Part shown: positions 41,641 to 51,860 of the stretch, piece by piece
How positions within the stretch are numbered: position 1 is the stretch's first letter
How the letters are laid out: each line of letters opens with the position of its first letter
Source: Parashewanella hymeniacidonis
GTDB taxonomy: Bacteria > Pseudomonadota > Gammaproteobacteria > Enterobacterales > Shewanellaceae
Reading direction: 5' to 3'
DNA length: 62,625 nucleotides
Assembly (NCBI RefSeq): GCF_016900895.1
Contig: NZ_JAFEUN010000012.1
Location: forward strand, 1-62,625
Position numbers and translations under genes: made by a program
Notes under the pieces: generated by a model
Databases searched by the model: none
Seen by the model: only the letters and a program-made list of their open reading frames with translations
What the model was told of the DNA's origin: nothing

Positions 41641-44508
41641 TTAAAAACTTACACTTACACTAGCGAATAATTTACGACCTATAGTATCGTAAGTTCCTGG
41701 TGCAGTATTAGCATTAAAGCCACTATGATAAAGGGGAGCTTCTTTATTGAACAAATTACTAATACCAATACTTACATCAATATTATTAGTAAATGAGTAG
41801 TTACCACTAATATCATGATAGAAAACTGAATCAGCAACATTGTCATAGCTAATTTCATTAGGTCTTAGAGCATCTGTTGTTTCACTAATATAGCGAATAT
41901 CCCAATTAGCATTCCAGTCATCACCTGAGATGTTAAATGAAGTAGTGACTTTCCATTCTGGATATACATTAAATGTATATGCATTACCGACCATCTCACG
42001 CTTTAAGCCTAATTCTACCCAATTCTCTTCACGAGATATGTAATAAGTACCACTTAAACGTACACCGAAAGAATTGGCAAAGCCCCAATCTACATCTGAA
42101 GAAAAGTCAGCTTCAAAGTCAAGCCCTGATGAATCTAGTTCACCTACATTACCAAAAGCAAACGTCGCATCTGCTGGAAGACCGCCGTCGAGAGGGTTTC
42201 CATTAGTAGTTACAAATGCTGAACATGAAGTTGCCGTGTATCCTTCTGAATCCATACAACTGTTATAAAGTAATTGATAAGGTGTAGCACCAATCAAGTT
42301 ATCAATCTCAATACTCCAGTAATCTAAACTTACATTAAAGCTTTCAAAAGTAGGAATATTGTAAACAACACCTAAGTTAATTGTTACTGACTCTTCAGGT
42401 TCCAAAGGCTTCTCTGGAGCTTTTGTTGTATAACCAGGCTGCCATGCGAAACCTAATTCCCCCGTGTAACCATCAGTATCACAATTAGCACGCTGGTTAG
42501 TAGACAAGTCATTTCTTAACTGAGCAAATTCACAAAGAGTATCAACTTGAGGGAATCCAGTTGAGTCACTTTGATTCATTTCTGAAATGTTTGGAGCTCG
42601 GAAACCTGTTGAATAGCCACCACGAATTTTCAATTCTTCAATTGGACGCCAATCTAAACCAATCTTATAATTCGTAGAGTCGTAATTCTCATCCTTATTA
42701 TTCCTATAATCGGAATAACGAACAGCAGCTTCTATGCTGAATGTATCATGGATAGGGAGGTATGTTTCAGCGTAAAATTCAGAAACATTAAAAGAGCCGA
42801 TTTGAGGATCACTTGCACCGCCAGTTGTTAGTCCTTCAGCTGCAAACTCATCAGGAATAAACTCACCATTCTCTTTGCGATATTCATAACCTACAGCCCA
42901 TCCAATAGAGCCGCCAGGTAATTCCATATTTGGAAGTTCGTCACCTGATAACGTCGCAATTAAATGACGCATCTGCCCTTTACTATAATCTTTGATTGAA
43001 TTAGCACTCAAGTACGCCATTTGCTCATCTGAAATTGCACCAAAGTCAGCAAATGGATCTAATTCACCTACTGCTGCACAATCTGGGTCTGCAGCACACG
43101 ACTCTGCATTAACGATAGTTTGCCAACGATCTTTTCGGTGATAGTTTTTAGTATTATCTAATTGTTCATTATATGCATGAGTATATGAGATATCCCAGAA
43201 AACGCCTTCGCTCAACTCGCCCTTTATACCAGCCAGCATGCGGTAAGTGTTGGCTGATTGCGTAAATAATCGTCCACCTGACTCAGTAAAACGACGGTTA
43301 ATCCATACACCTTGCAAATCATCTCTACTAGCTTGAGCGTCAGCTAAGCTACCTGAAGAAAAATCAACTCCCCATGGATTGGAATCTGCAGAGTTAAATG
43401 GGTTATTCGTATTACCCCATACTATCTGGTCATCTCCTCTACCGAAAGATGCGTCAGGCGCCAATCGCTGATGAGAGGTACGATGTGTATAGAGGCCATC
43501 CATATAGACTGTTGTTGTCTCTGATATATCATAAGAGCCATTCAAAGCGAATTGATAACGATCATTTGGTGTAATCAATGCGTTAACTGGGGCGTAATTA
43601 TAAACATCTGTTGCCGCAACAAATGGACGTACTTCTCCAGTTGTTGCATCTACTATCCAGTTACCTGTATCAGGGCCACCGGCAGCTACAATAGCATCTC
43701 GCTGAGCTCGATTTAATCTAATCGTTCTTGAGTTTGAGCTTCCGCTCGGGTTAGCCTTGAAGCCAACAATATTTCCATTCTCATCTTCTATTGGACCAGA
43801 GAAAAGTGCATCATGAGCCCAAGCCCTTTGCTCCTGTTTTAACTCTTCTTGGGAGTTATATTCAATCGCAACATTTAACTTACCTTTTTCGCTAGCAGTG
43901 CCCATTAGTACTGAGAATGTTTTCTGTTTAGCGTCAAACTCATTCATTCCTGCGCCATAACTAGCATTGAACTTAACTCCTTCAAAATCATCTTGAAGAA
44001 TAATGTTCACTACACCAGCGATAGCATCCGTACCATAAATTGTAGAAGCACCATCTTTAAGAACATCGATGCGCTTAACCATCGCAAGAGGAATTTGGTT
44101 TAAATCAACAGCACCATCACCATTTACATCTCCAATGGTTCTTTTACCATTAACGAGAACGAGTGTTCTATTAAAACCAAGGCCACGAACGTCAATTTTT
44201 TTAGCACCATCGTTACCATTGTTCGTTGTTGCACCGAGTTGAAAACCAGAAGTAGCCGGAATATATTTTAAAAACTCATCAACACTTGTAGCACCTGTTC
44301 TTGAAATATCAGAAGCATCAAAACTTGAAATTGGACTTGCAGAATCAAATTCAGCTCGTTGAATTCGAGAACCTGTGACTGAAATACGCTCTACACCTTC
44401 TTCTTCACTTTCCGCTGCAAAAGAAGTAGGAATTGATATAGCTGCTGTTGCAGCCCCGCTAAGTAAAGCTAAACGAATAGACTTCACTAGTCTCTCATTT
44501 TTAAACAT
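41641..44508 (-). CDS. TonB-dependent outer-membrane receptor 1
   Basis: 955 residues. The signal peptide (LVKSIRLALLSGAATAAISI) is followed by a short acidic stretch and VERISVTGSRIQ, the likely TonB-box region. A plug domain follows (SVDEFLKYIPATSG, VDVRGLGFNRTLVLVNGKR, GASTIYGTDAIAGVVNIIL), then a 22-strand-type barrel ending in a terminal aromatic strand (GRKLFASVSVSF). It imports a ligand across the outer membrane using the TonB2 system encoded next to it. The receptor subtype without an iron-box neighbour is common for peptide or carbohydrate uptake in Alteromonadales, but the ligand cannot be read here. Its promoter and leader match those of receptor 2. Confidence 0.94.
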   Translation of the reverse strand: MFKNERLVKSIRLALLSGAATAAISIPTSFAAESEEEGVERISVTGSRIQRAEFDSASPISSFDASDISRTGATSVDEFLKYIPATSGFQLGATTNNGNDGAKKIDVRGLGFNRTLVLVNGKRTIGDVNGDGAVDLNQIPLAMVKRIDVLKDGASTIYGTDAIAGVVNIILQDDFEGVKFNASYGAGMNEFDAKQKTFSVLMGTASEKGKLNVAIEYNSQEELKQEQRAWAHDALFSGPIEDENGNIVGFKANPSGSSNSRTIRLNRAQRDAIVAAGGPDTGNWIVDATTGEVRPFVAATDVYNYAPVNALITPNDRYQFALNGSYDISETTTVYMDGLYTHRTSHQRLAPDASFGRGDDQIVWGNTNNPFNSADSNPWGVDFSSGSLADAQASRDDLQGVWINRRFTESGGRLFTQSANTYRMLAGIKGELSEGVFWDISYTHAYNEQLDNTKNYHRKDRWQTIVNAESCAADPDCAAVGELDPFADFGAISDEQMAYLSANSIKDYSKGQMRHLIATLSGDELPNMELPGGSIGWAVGYEYRKENGEFIPDEFAAEGLTTGGASDPQIGSFNVSEFYAETYLPIHDTFSIEAAVRYSDYRNNKDENYDSTNYKIGLDWRPIEELKIRGGYSTGFRAPNISEMNQSDSTGFPQVDTLCEFAQLRNDLSTNQRANCDTDGYTGELGFAWQPGYTTKAPEKPLEPEESVTINLGVVYNIPTFESFNVSLDYWSIEIDNLIGATPYQLLYNSCMDSEGYTATSCSAFVTTNGNPLDGGLPADATFAFGNVGELDSSGLDFEADFSSDVDWGFANSFGVRLSGTYYISREENWVELGLKREMVGNAYTFNVYPEWKVTTSFNISGDDWNANWDIRYISETTDALRPNEISYDNVADSVFYHDISGNYSFTNNIDVSIGISNLFNKEAPLYHSGFNANTAPGTYDTIGRKLFASVSVSF

Positions 44509-44522
44509 TCTTTATCTCCCTG

Positions 44523-44535
44523 GACATATTATGTC
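44523..44535 (-). promoter_or_regulatory. Leader hairpin of receptor 1
   Basis: GACAT-nnn-ATGTC immediately upstream of the ribosome-binding site. On the minus strand it is followed by CAGGGAGATA and then the ATG. Receptor 2 has the same arrangement, so the hairpin plus AGGGAGAT is a conserved translation-start module. Confidence 0.5.
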
Positions 44536-44616
44536 TTTTGTTGTGCTGCCATTATTATTGGCAGTTATTTCAACCCTAAATGCAACATTTGTTACTTAAA
44601 GGTGATGAATAATGCA

Positions 44617-44645
44617 ATAAAATCACATATGAAACATATTATCAA
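44617..44645 (-). promoter_or_regulatory. Promoter of receptor 1
   Basis: On the minus strand: TTGATA (44640-44645), a 17-bp spacer, and TTTTAT (44617-44622). The whole region is conserved upstream of receptor 2. The predicted leader is about 100 nt. Confidence 0.55.
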
Positions 44646-44694
44646 CATATTGATAATATAATTTACATCAATCAATCATAAATGAACTTAAAAC

Positions 44695-44728
44695 TAAAAA
44701 AAACCAGCCATACGGCTGGTTTTTTTTA
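44695..44728 (-). terminator. Terminator of TonB-dependent receptor 2
   Basis: AAAAAACCAGCC-atac-GGCTGGTTTTTT, 14 bp past the receptor 2 stop, with long A- and T-runs. Confidence 0.85.
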
Positions 44729-44741
44729 ATGAAAGTAATTA

Positions 44742-47591
44742 CTACATTGAATAAGAAATAGTTGCGTAGTAGAAGCGACCGATTCCATCATATGAAGCTG
44801 AACCAGCACCTGTACCTGTTGTACCAAAAGGTAAATCTTTATCAAACAAATTATCAATACCAACTCTGAAACTAACACCGCTGTCAAAGTTATAGCCAGC
44901 TGTGACATCCGTTACGAAATAGCTAGGGAATTCGAGAAGGTTATTTGGATTCGGGTTATCCTCTAACTCTTGTTCAGTGTATAAACTAACACGATCAATA
45001 TAACGAGTTTTCCAAGTTCCTACCCAGCTGTCTTTTGAATAAGCCAAAGAAAGATTTGCTTGCCATTTAGCCTCACCTGTCGTACCCGCATTTTCAGTAA
45101 AGTCTGACGGATCTTCCTGGAAAGCATACGTCTTTCTTTCAATTAAATAAGTACCAAGTAAATTCGCAGAAAAGTCTCCACCCATGAGGTCAAAACTATG
45201 AGCTATCTCAAAATCAATACCAGAAGCTTCTTGACCCGCAAGGTTTAACACACTATTGCGGATTAATGTAATTTCACCACTTGAGTCACGAGTGATTCGA
45301 CTACAATAAATATTATCAATACCAGTTTCTGAATCTACACAGCGATCAACAATATCTTGAGAACCAACTGCAGAAATTGCATCAGTTAACTCAATCTTCC
45401 AATAATCAATAGTAATAGAAGCATCATCAATGAATTCAGGAGAGTAAACAGCACCAATTGTTAAACTTTCACTCTTTTCTTCTTTAAGTTCTAAGTTACC
45501 TGTTTGCAAACCACGTACACTTGCTGCATCGTAGTCAGAATCAAATCCAACTGGTACACCTAAAGCAGCACAATTCGCTCGACGAGTTTCTGCATTTTGT
45601 AAATCATCTAATTCACTAGTTTTACAGGCATCATCAATGTTATAGAATGTTTCACTTTCTGCGCCAAACAATTCACCAATATTTGGAGCTCTCAAAGCTT
45701 CAGAATATGTACTGCGGAATTTAAGGCCGAAACCAACTTGCCAATCTAACCCTACTTTCCAACTTGTTGCATTTCCTACAGAACTATAATCTGCAAATCG
45801 AACTGCGGTATCTAAATTCAACATCTCAACAGCAGGCATATCAGCTAGTAAAGGAACAGAAATCTCCACGAAAGCTTCTTTTACATTAAAACTACCTTCA
45901 TCCTCACCTAATGAGTTAAAGAAAGTCGCACCTTCAGTAGCATTCGAAGGTTCTTTAGTTACGCTTTTTTCCTCTCTGTATTCAACCCCAGCAGCTAATC
46001 CAATATCACCTGCTGGAAGTTCATATAAAGAACTATTAGAAATTGACGCACTAAATACATTTTGTTCTACTCGGCTAGAACCTACGGATGTAGTATTTAC
46101 ATAATTGGCGGCTGCCTGAGACGGAGCACCATAGCCCATAATGTTAATTGGTACACAGCCTGCTGCACGCGCATCTTCATCACGACAAACGATATCTCCA
46201 TTTGCATCGCGAACTGCATCAAGTGCATTAAAGTAATTTTCGTAAACTAAGTTATTTAAGTTTGTGCGAATGTGATCTGTTGCTCCCCAAACATAAGAAA
46301 CATCATAACCCCAATCTTCATTCATATAACCCTTAGCGCCTAAAACAAAACGCTTTGTTATACGTTCATCTTCTTCAATACGAACACCAAAATCTGTGTT
46401 CATTCTATTGATTCTAATAGAGGAAAGCTCATTTTCATCCATAAAATCGGCGAGCGTACTATGAACGAATGGGTTATCTCTTTTTATCGAATTTCGACCA
46501 TCAAAATGGAAAAATGATGCTTGTCCTTCGTCTTTTGCTTCAACTTTTACATATTTCCCACTAAAGTAGACTTCATGATCTTCTGCATATTCATGTTGTC
46601 CTTTTAGGTTAAAGCTTACTCTATCAAATTCAGGCTGTAATTCTGTAAAATCCCTTAAATTCAAATACTCACAATTAAGACAAGAAATTCCATCGATTTG
46701 GCTTCCTAAATTTTGAGATCTGAACGAACCATCTGGGTCAAATGTATAACCTACTCCAGCACCACCGTACACTGTACCAGCATTTGTAATAGACCATAAT
46801 CCCGCATTTTCATATGTAATTTTATCAGGGAAGTTAGGGTCATCTTTATTGTCAGCATTTTGTGCAGGATTTGCTAAGCTCCTGATAGATACGTTAGTAA
46901 TATCTCTATCAGAGGCCCATAGTTGATCTTGTTCTGCATATTCAACAGCAAAAGCTATATTACCTTTATCTTCGTCAAAATTTGTACCATAAGAAAAAGT
47001 ATATTTACCGTTTGCATATGGGTTATCAGCTGCGTCACCTCGCGTAAAGCTAACATCTAGCCCTTCAATATTGTCTTTTAATATAAAGTTAACTACACCA
47101 GTAACAGCATCTGCACCATAAACAGCTGAAGCACCACCAGTGATAATTTCGACTCGGTCAATCCAAACACTAGGAATTGTATTTGTATCAACAGATGCTG
47201 AACCCGCAGCACTTGATACATGTCGCTTACCATCAACTAGGACAAGTGTTCTGTCTGTGCCCATATTTCTTAGGTCAAGAATATTTAAACCTGCAGTACC
47301 GATGAATCGACCAGAGTTGGCCAGAGAATATGTCGTCGCTAGCGCTGGAAGTTCATTCAATACTTCTCCAATATTTAAAGCCCCTGAATTAACTAAGTCT
47401 TTTCCTGAAATTACCGTCACAGGACTTGGAGATTCAACACCTTCACGATAAATTCGTGAACCAGTGACTTCAACTCGTTCAACATTTCCCTCTTCTTCGG
47501 CAGCAAATACTGGTGCAGAAAGCGCAGCAGTAGCTGCTCCACCAATCAGTGCGAATTTAACTGATCTAGCTAGTAAATTCTTATAAAGCAT
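44742..47591 (-). CDS. TonB-dependent outer-membrane receptor 2
   Basis: 949 residues, a paralogue of receptor 1 with the same plan: signal peptide (SVKFALIGGAATAALSAPVFA), VERVEVTGSRIYREGVESP, plug (LVNSGALNIGEVLNELPA, LRNMGTDRTLVLVDGKRH, GASAVYGADAVTGVVNFIL) and a barrel ending in GRFYYATISYSM. Each receptor has its own promoter, leader hairpin and terminator, so they are separately transcribed tandem paralogues. They probably take up related ligands. Confidence 0.94.
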   Translation of the reverse strand: MLYKNLLARSVKFALIGGAATAALSAPVFAAEEEGNVERVEVTGSRIYREGVESPSPVTVISGKDLVNSGALNIGEVLNELPALATTYSLANSGRFIGTAGLNILDLRNMGTDRTLVLVDGKRHVSSAAGSASVDTNTIPSVWIDRVEIITGGASAVYGADAVTGVVNFILKDNIEGLDVSFTRGDAADNPYANGKYTFSYGTNFDEDKGNIAFAVEYAEQDQLWASDRDITNVSIRSLANPAQNADNKDDPNFPDKITYENAGLWSITNAGTVYGGAGVGYTFDPDGSFRSQNLGSQIDGISCLNCEYLNLRDFTELQPEFDRVSFNLKGQHEYAEDHEVYFSGKYVKVEAKDEGQASFFHFDGRNSIKRDNPFVHSTLADFMDENELSSIRINRMNTDFGVRIEEDERITKRFVLGAKGYMNEDWGYDVSYVWGATDHIRTNLNNLVYENYFNALDAVRDANGDIVCRDEDARAAGCVPINIMGYGAPSQAAANYVNTTSVGSSRVEQNVFSASISNSSLYELPAGDIGLAAGVEYREEKSVTKEPSNATEGATFFNSLGEDEGSFNVKEAFVEISVPLLADMPAVEMLNLDTAVRFADYSSVGNATSWKVGLDWQVGFGLKFRSTYSEALRAPNIGELFGAESETFYNIDDACKTSELDDLQNAETRRANCAALGVPVGFDSDYDAASVRGLQTGNLELKEEKSESLTIGAVYSPEFIDDASITIDYWKIELTDAISAVGSQDIVDRCVDSETGIDNIYCSRITRDSSGEITLIRNSVLNLAGQEASGIDFEIAHSFDLMGGDFSANLLGTYLIERKTYAFQEDPSDFTENAGTTGEAKWQANLSLAYSKDSWVGTWKTRYIDRVSLYTEQELEDNPNPNNLLEFPSYFVTDVTAGYNFDSGVSFRVGIDNLFDKDLPFGTTGTGAGSASYDGIGRFYYATISYSM

Positions 47592-47605
47592 TGTCTATCT
47601 CCCTG

Positions 47606-47618
47606 GACATTTTATGTC
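47606..47618 (-). promoter_or_regulatory. Leader hairpin of receptor 2
   Basis: GACAT-nnn-ATGTC followed on the minus strand by CAGGGAGATA and the start codon, as in receptor 1. Confidence 0.5.
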
Positions 47619-47706
47619 TTTTTTATAATCAATCTAAATGAAAATACTTAGATTGCTATCTCAACATAAAACACATATTTAACATATGTTTTCATTGAAT
47701 ATGGCA

Positions 47707-47735
47707 ATAAAATCACATTTGAAACATTTATTCAA
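47707..47735 (-). promoter_or_regulatory. Promoter of receptor 2
   Basis: On the minus strand: TTGAAT (47730-47735), a 17-bp spacer, and TTTTAT (47707-47712). The -35, spacer and -10 are nearly the same as for receptor 1. Confidence 0.55.
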
Positions 47736-47996
47736 CATTACCAAACAAAATATTTGGTTATTAAACTAAACAATGTTTTTTGAGTTTTATTTATCGACAT
47801 TCGCAGGGATAAATGAATACAATATCCAAAGCTCTCGTTTATAAAATTCAGTCACAAAAGGCTTTTCAGAGCTTAAGAAATAATTGTTGGTTTGATAGAA
47901 TTGGAGGCGCTTTCATAGAGCTAGTAAATTCCGGTAACGATGACTCCTAACTGTGCAGGAGTCATTAATAGTATTATCTGTGCTATAACCACTAAT
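47736..47996. other. Intergenic between receptor 2 promoter and porin
   Basis: No gene seen. It contains a 9-bp stem-loop, ATGACTCCT / AGGAGTCAT (about 47939-47965), 32 bp beyond the porin stop. This may be the porin mRNA 3' structure, although no clear U-tract follows on the minus strand. Confidence 0.45.
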
Positions 47997-49175
47997 TTAA
48001 AAGATATATTTAAACCCTGCTGCAACACCATCATCATCATAAACAGACATAGCTTGTTCATGCTTGCCTTTGAAGTCACTTAAGTCAGTTCGGTTCTCAA
48101 CATAAATCAACAATTGTTGATCATATTGATATTGTAAACTTGTGATAACATTTTTACGTTCAAAATTATCACCGTGGTAAGCGCGTTGATATTCTTGCCC
48201 AGCGTTATAGTCGTCATATTGAACATAGACTCTGAAATTGTTATCAAAAAGATATGAAAATGAAGATTCTAACCCTTTAGTTTCCGGTAAGAGCCTGCCA
48301 ATGTTATCGACATCGTGATTGTGGCCAATACTGTAGTTGGCTGCTGCAAAAAATCCCGGTTTAAGCCAATTACCAAATACCACTCCTCCCCCATAGATAT
48401 CATCAACTTTATTTATTGATGCGCCTTTTTGATTCGTTAGATCAAACTCTCCACGGTTATACCCTGCTGTTATGGTAAATAATGGGTTCAACTTGTACCG
48501 TAAGCCGACACCATAAGTATTCCCATATTCAACAGAGTACTTTTCTACTGGTGAATTCATATTATGTGAGAATGGAAATGGATTTAAGTCAGCCATTGAA
48601 AACTTGTCGTTCATAACTTGCATTTGTAATGCAACACTCAGGCCGCCAAACTGATTGCGATATTGAATCGCTTGTTCAGCTCTTCCAACACCATTAACAT
48701 TACCATCGCTTAAGTAAGTATTCGAACCTGCGGCGTTACCATCCCATACGGCTCCGTTGTCAGTATCTTGTACGACATCAAACCAGGCTCCATATAGTTT
48801 ACCGAATGCCAAACTGCCATACTTGGGGCTCTTGAATCCAACATAGCTTTCTCTGTTATAGAAAAAGTCACTGTTCTGTTTTTCTACTAAGCTATCGTTA
48901 TTGAATGCAATTTGGTTATCACCAACAATATTCACTCCCCACTCGAACGTACCAAATATAGTTAAATCGTCTTTTAATTTGTGTGTTGCATCAAGATGCA
49001 CTCTTGAACCAGCACTGACTAAATGGGTTTCATTATTGGTATTAACGACAGCAACGCCAAAAATGCCTTTGCCATCAATTGTATTATTCTTGTCTTTTAA
49101 GAGGGATACCGCGGATGCAGAAATTGGATGTAAAATGGCCATAACGGCTGTCGCGATTATTGCGGCTTGCTTCAT
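47997..49175 (-). CDS. Outer-membrane porin (general porin family)
   Basis: 392 residues from the ATG at 49175, which follows AAGGTGAG; a GTG three codons upstream is less likely. The signal peptide is KQAAIIATAVMAILHPISASA. The mature protein starts with strand-forming repeats typical of 16-strand trimeric porins (HLVSAGSRVHLDATHKL, YVGFKSPKYGSLAFGKLYGA) and ends in an aromatic residue (GFKYIF), the BAM signal. It should allow diffusion of small solutes. No specificity can be assigned. Confidence 0.88.
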   Translation of the reverse strand: MKQAAIIATAVMAILHPISASAVSLLKDKNNTIDGKGIFGVAVVNTNNETHLVSAGSRVHLDATHKLKDDLTIFGTFEWGVNIVGDNQIAFNNDSLVEKQNSDFFYNRESYVGFKSPKYGSLAFGKLYGAWFDVVQDTDNGAVWDGNAAGSNTYLSDGNVNGVGRAEQAIQYRNQFGGLSVALQMQVMNDKFSMADLNPFPFSHNMNSPVEKYSVEYGNTYGVGLRYKLNPLFTITAGYNRGEFDLTNQKGASINKVDDIYGGGVVFGNWLKPGFFAAANYSIGHNHDVDNIGRLLPETKGLESSFSYLFDNNFRVYVQYDDYNAGQEYQRAYHGDNFERKNVITSLQYQYDQQLLIYVENRTDLSDFKGKHEQAMSVYDDDGVAAGFKYIF

Positions 49176-49299
49176 TCTTCTCACCTTATTTGATTCGTTA
49201 TATTTCTCCTTTTTGTTTTAAAGTACTTCCAGCCAACTATTAATTAACCTAAATCAGTAGGTTAGTACAAGCTAAAATGAATTAAAGATAGTTAATGCT

Positions 49300-51651
49300 T
49301 TAAAACATTGACAATTGTCCAGTCGACGCCGAATTGAGGTTTTCACCCGTTATATCAAACAATGATTCAGCAATCGGAATAATTTGTTTTTCTATATAAT
49401 AGTCGTAGTCAATTTCAGCATTTCGATACGAAATGGACTGCGGCCCCTGTAGAGTGTTCACGTACTTTATGGTTGCACCACGCTTTAAGAATTTAGTATC
49501 AGAAGTATGTTTAAACAATTGATTAGCGACTCTGACATGTGGTGAGGATTTAGCCGTATATTCTTCAACATTTCGGCTTAACTTTCTCTTAAACACGAGT
49601 TCATTATCTAATTTTCCAGATTTAAGCATTTCGATTTGTTGGCTCAAATACCGCCCTAACTTTTGACCTAGAAATAGGCGTTGATAAAGCTCAAACTGAA
49701 TACGTTTTGCGAGTTTACTCCAATCATTTCTAACGTTTTCCATTCCCTTAAATACAATTTCTATTTCTTCTTTTGTTTTCTTTGTGCCGACGTACCGTTT
49801 TTTACTTCCGAGTTCAGAGCCTCTCAATGTTGGCATATGGAACTGATCAAAATGAGTTTCAAATTCAAGCTCTAAATAACTCTCTAGGCCATATTCTTCT
49901 AACAGCTTATTTTTCCATTTTTTATTAATTAGCTCAGCAAGCTCTCCCCCCAATGCATCTGGATTTTCATGATCACCAGCCCAGACAAATGTAGAATCCG
50001 TATCACCATAAATCACTGTATGACCTAACTCTTCAATCCATTGCTTTGTCTGCTTCATCAACTCGTGACCACGCATAGTGATAGAGCTTGCGAGCTTTGC
50101 ATCATGGAACACACAGCTTGGTGTACCTAACACGCCATACATCGAATTCATTATAATTTTGATGGCATGTGATAAAGGCGCATTTTTTTCTTGTTTTGCA
50201 ATTTCACGTTGTTCTGATAGATTTGCAATTAACTGCGGCAATATTGGCCTCTTCCTACTGAATTTTGCCCCTAAAAATCCAGCAACCGAATTGTCTGCCT
50301 CCTTTAACCCTTCAACTAACCCCTTTGGATCAATTAAAAAAGTTCGGATAATATTGGGGTACAAACTTTTGAAATCGAGCACCAATACGTTGTTATACAA
50401 ACCAGGAATCGAATCCATTACGTAGCCGCCGGGTGACTCTAAGCCATCGCTAACCGCTGATTGAGGTGCGACATAACCCGCTTTATGTAATTTTGGAAAA
50501 TATAAGTTGTTAAACGCCGCAACCGAAGCTGCTGTCCTACCTAACTCTAAACCCGTCAATTGGCTTCGTGCGATAGCAAAGTTCCATAAATCAGTTTTTT
50601 CAAAAATGTCCCAAACGAGCCTACAATCCGTTAGGTTATAATGAGCTAAAGATAATTTGTCATGTTCAAACATATCTGCAATTTTGGTCCCTCGTCCTTT
50701 AACATCATCGATAGCCTTACCTTCATGCAGTAATTCTCTTGAGACGTTTTCTAATGAGAAGCTTTCGAATTTATAAAAAGCGGCTTTTAACCAATCAATA
50801 CCATCCAATACAACTCGCCCCGGCAATGACAATGTTTCAGGTCTATATTTACCCTCAACTTTCCAGCTCAACTTAGAAGACGCTCTACCGATGGTTAAAG
50901 GTAAGCTATGAACCAGTGCTCGTTTGTAAAGTAATGCTAAATCAAATGTGATCACCGCCCAACCGATAACAATGTCAGGGTCATAGTCTTGAAACCAAGA
51001 AATCAGTTTTACTATGAGCTCTCGTTCATCGAGCACCCATTCAACGTATTCAGGTGACTTGACTTGCGCTTTACCTACCATAATGACTTTTTGATAGCCT
51101 TCGGCGTACAACCCCACAGAATAAAGCTCACTCTGCGGACTGCACTCGAAGTCTAACGAGATGCTTTTAAGAGGATAATTTTTAGAGGCTTGGATTGGGC
51201 GCACTCTTTGAGCTCGAAATTGTTTAATGCCAGTACTTGGTGAGTGAATATCATGGCCTAAAAACTCAGCATCAAAGGCAATTTCACGCTCGCATAAGTA
51301 ACGGTGTTCAGGCTTAATTCCCGTTTCATACAGCGGAATATTCAGTCTTTCAGCAATATCTTTAACTTTGGCTTGTTCCTGCCGAGTCTCAGTATAAATA
51401 GCAGTAACTTCATCTCCATTAAAATCTTTCAATGGAAGAGACTTGGATACATAACTATTTTCGATATCAAGATTGAATAACTTAGAAAAGTCATTTGTCT
51501 TACAGAAACATACCCAGTTTGCATCATCAACTCGAACTAAAACAGGACCTGAAGACGTAGCAACAAAGTATTCAATAAAATGCTGCCCACGAAGCTTATT
51601 AATTCTACGTGTTAATACTTGTCCTGAAACTGTCGTTAATGATGAAGACAT
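49300..51651 (-). CDS. polB: DNA polymerase II
   Basis: 783 residues, exactly the length of E. coli Pol II, a family B polymerase used in translesion synthesis and replication restart. The proofreading exonuclease site SLDFECSP lies near residue 167. Polymerase motif A is DFKSLYPNIIRTF, motif B contains KIIMNSMYGVLG, and motif C is YGDTDSTFVW. GGGGG lies before the start. It is divergent from dinG, with a LexA-type box between them at 51861-51876. In E. coli both polB and dinG are SOS genes. Confidence 0.97.
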   Translation of the reverse strand: MSSSLTTVSGQVLTRRINKLRGQHFIEYFVATSSGPVLVRVDDANWVCFCKTNDFSKLFNLDIENSYVSKSLPLKDFNGDEVTAIYTETRQEQAKVKDIAERLNIPLYETGIKPEHRYLCEREIAFDAEFLGHDIHSPSTGIKQFRAQRVRPIQASKNYPLKSISLDFECSPQSELYSVGLYAEGYQKVIMVGKAQVKSPEYVEWVLDERELIVKLISWFQDYDPDIVIGWAVITFDLALLYKRALVHSLPLTIGRASSKLSWKVEGKYRPETLSLPGRVVLDGIDWLKAAFYKFESFSLENVSRELLHEGKAIDDVKGRGTKIADMFEHDKLSLAHYNLTDCRLVWDIFEKTDLWNFAIARSQLTGLELGRTAASVAAFNNLYFPKLHKAGYVAPQSAVSDGLESPGGYVMDSIPGLYNNVLVLDFKSLYPNIIRTFLIDPKGLVEGLKEADNSVAGFLGAKFSRKRPILPQLIANLSEQREIAKQEKNAPLSHAIKIIMNSMYGVLGTPSCVFHDAKLASSITMRGHELMKQTKQWIEELGHTVIYGDTDSTFVWAGDHENPDALGGELAELINKKWKNKLLEEYGLESYLELEFETHFDQFHMPTLRGSELGSKKRYVGTKKTKEEIEIVFKGMENVRNDWSKLAKRIQFELYQRLFLGQKLGRYLSQQIEMLKSGKLDNELVFKRKLSRNVEEYTAKSSPHVRVANQLFKHTSDTKFLKRGATIKYVNTLQGPQSISYRNAEIDYDYYIEKQIIPIAESLFDITGENLNSASTGQLSMF

Positions 51652-51860
51652 TTAACCCCCTTTAAATACATGCAATACAACCAGTTAGATAATTAACTCA
51701 ATTCTGGGGTGATAAACCTTACTTAATGGAATGCCATGCCACATTAACTTGAATAAATGAACTTAACCTCTATTCCACTGAATTCGCTTTATTCCCTAAC
51801 TAAAAGCTCTAAACATTCAATTATCTATAATTAATTGTCATTCCATGCAGCTATATAAAA

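Noticed and set aside
47700-47736. CRP site near the receptor promoters (TGTGA half site)
   Set aside because: Only one half site is present; no TCACA partner at the right spacing.
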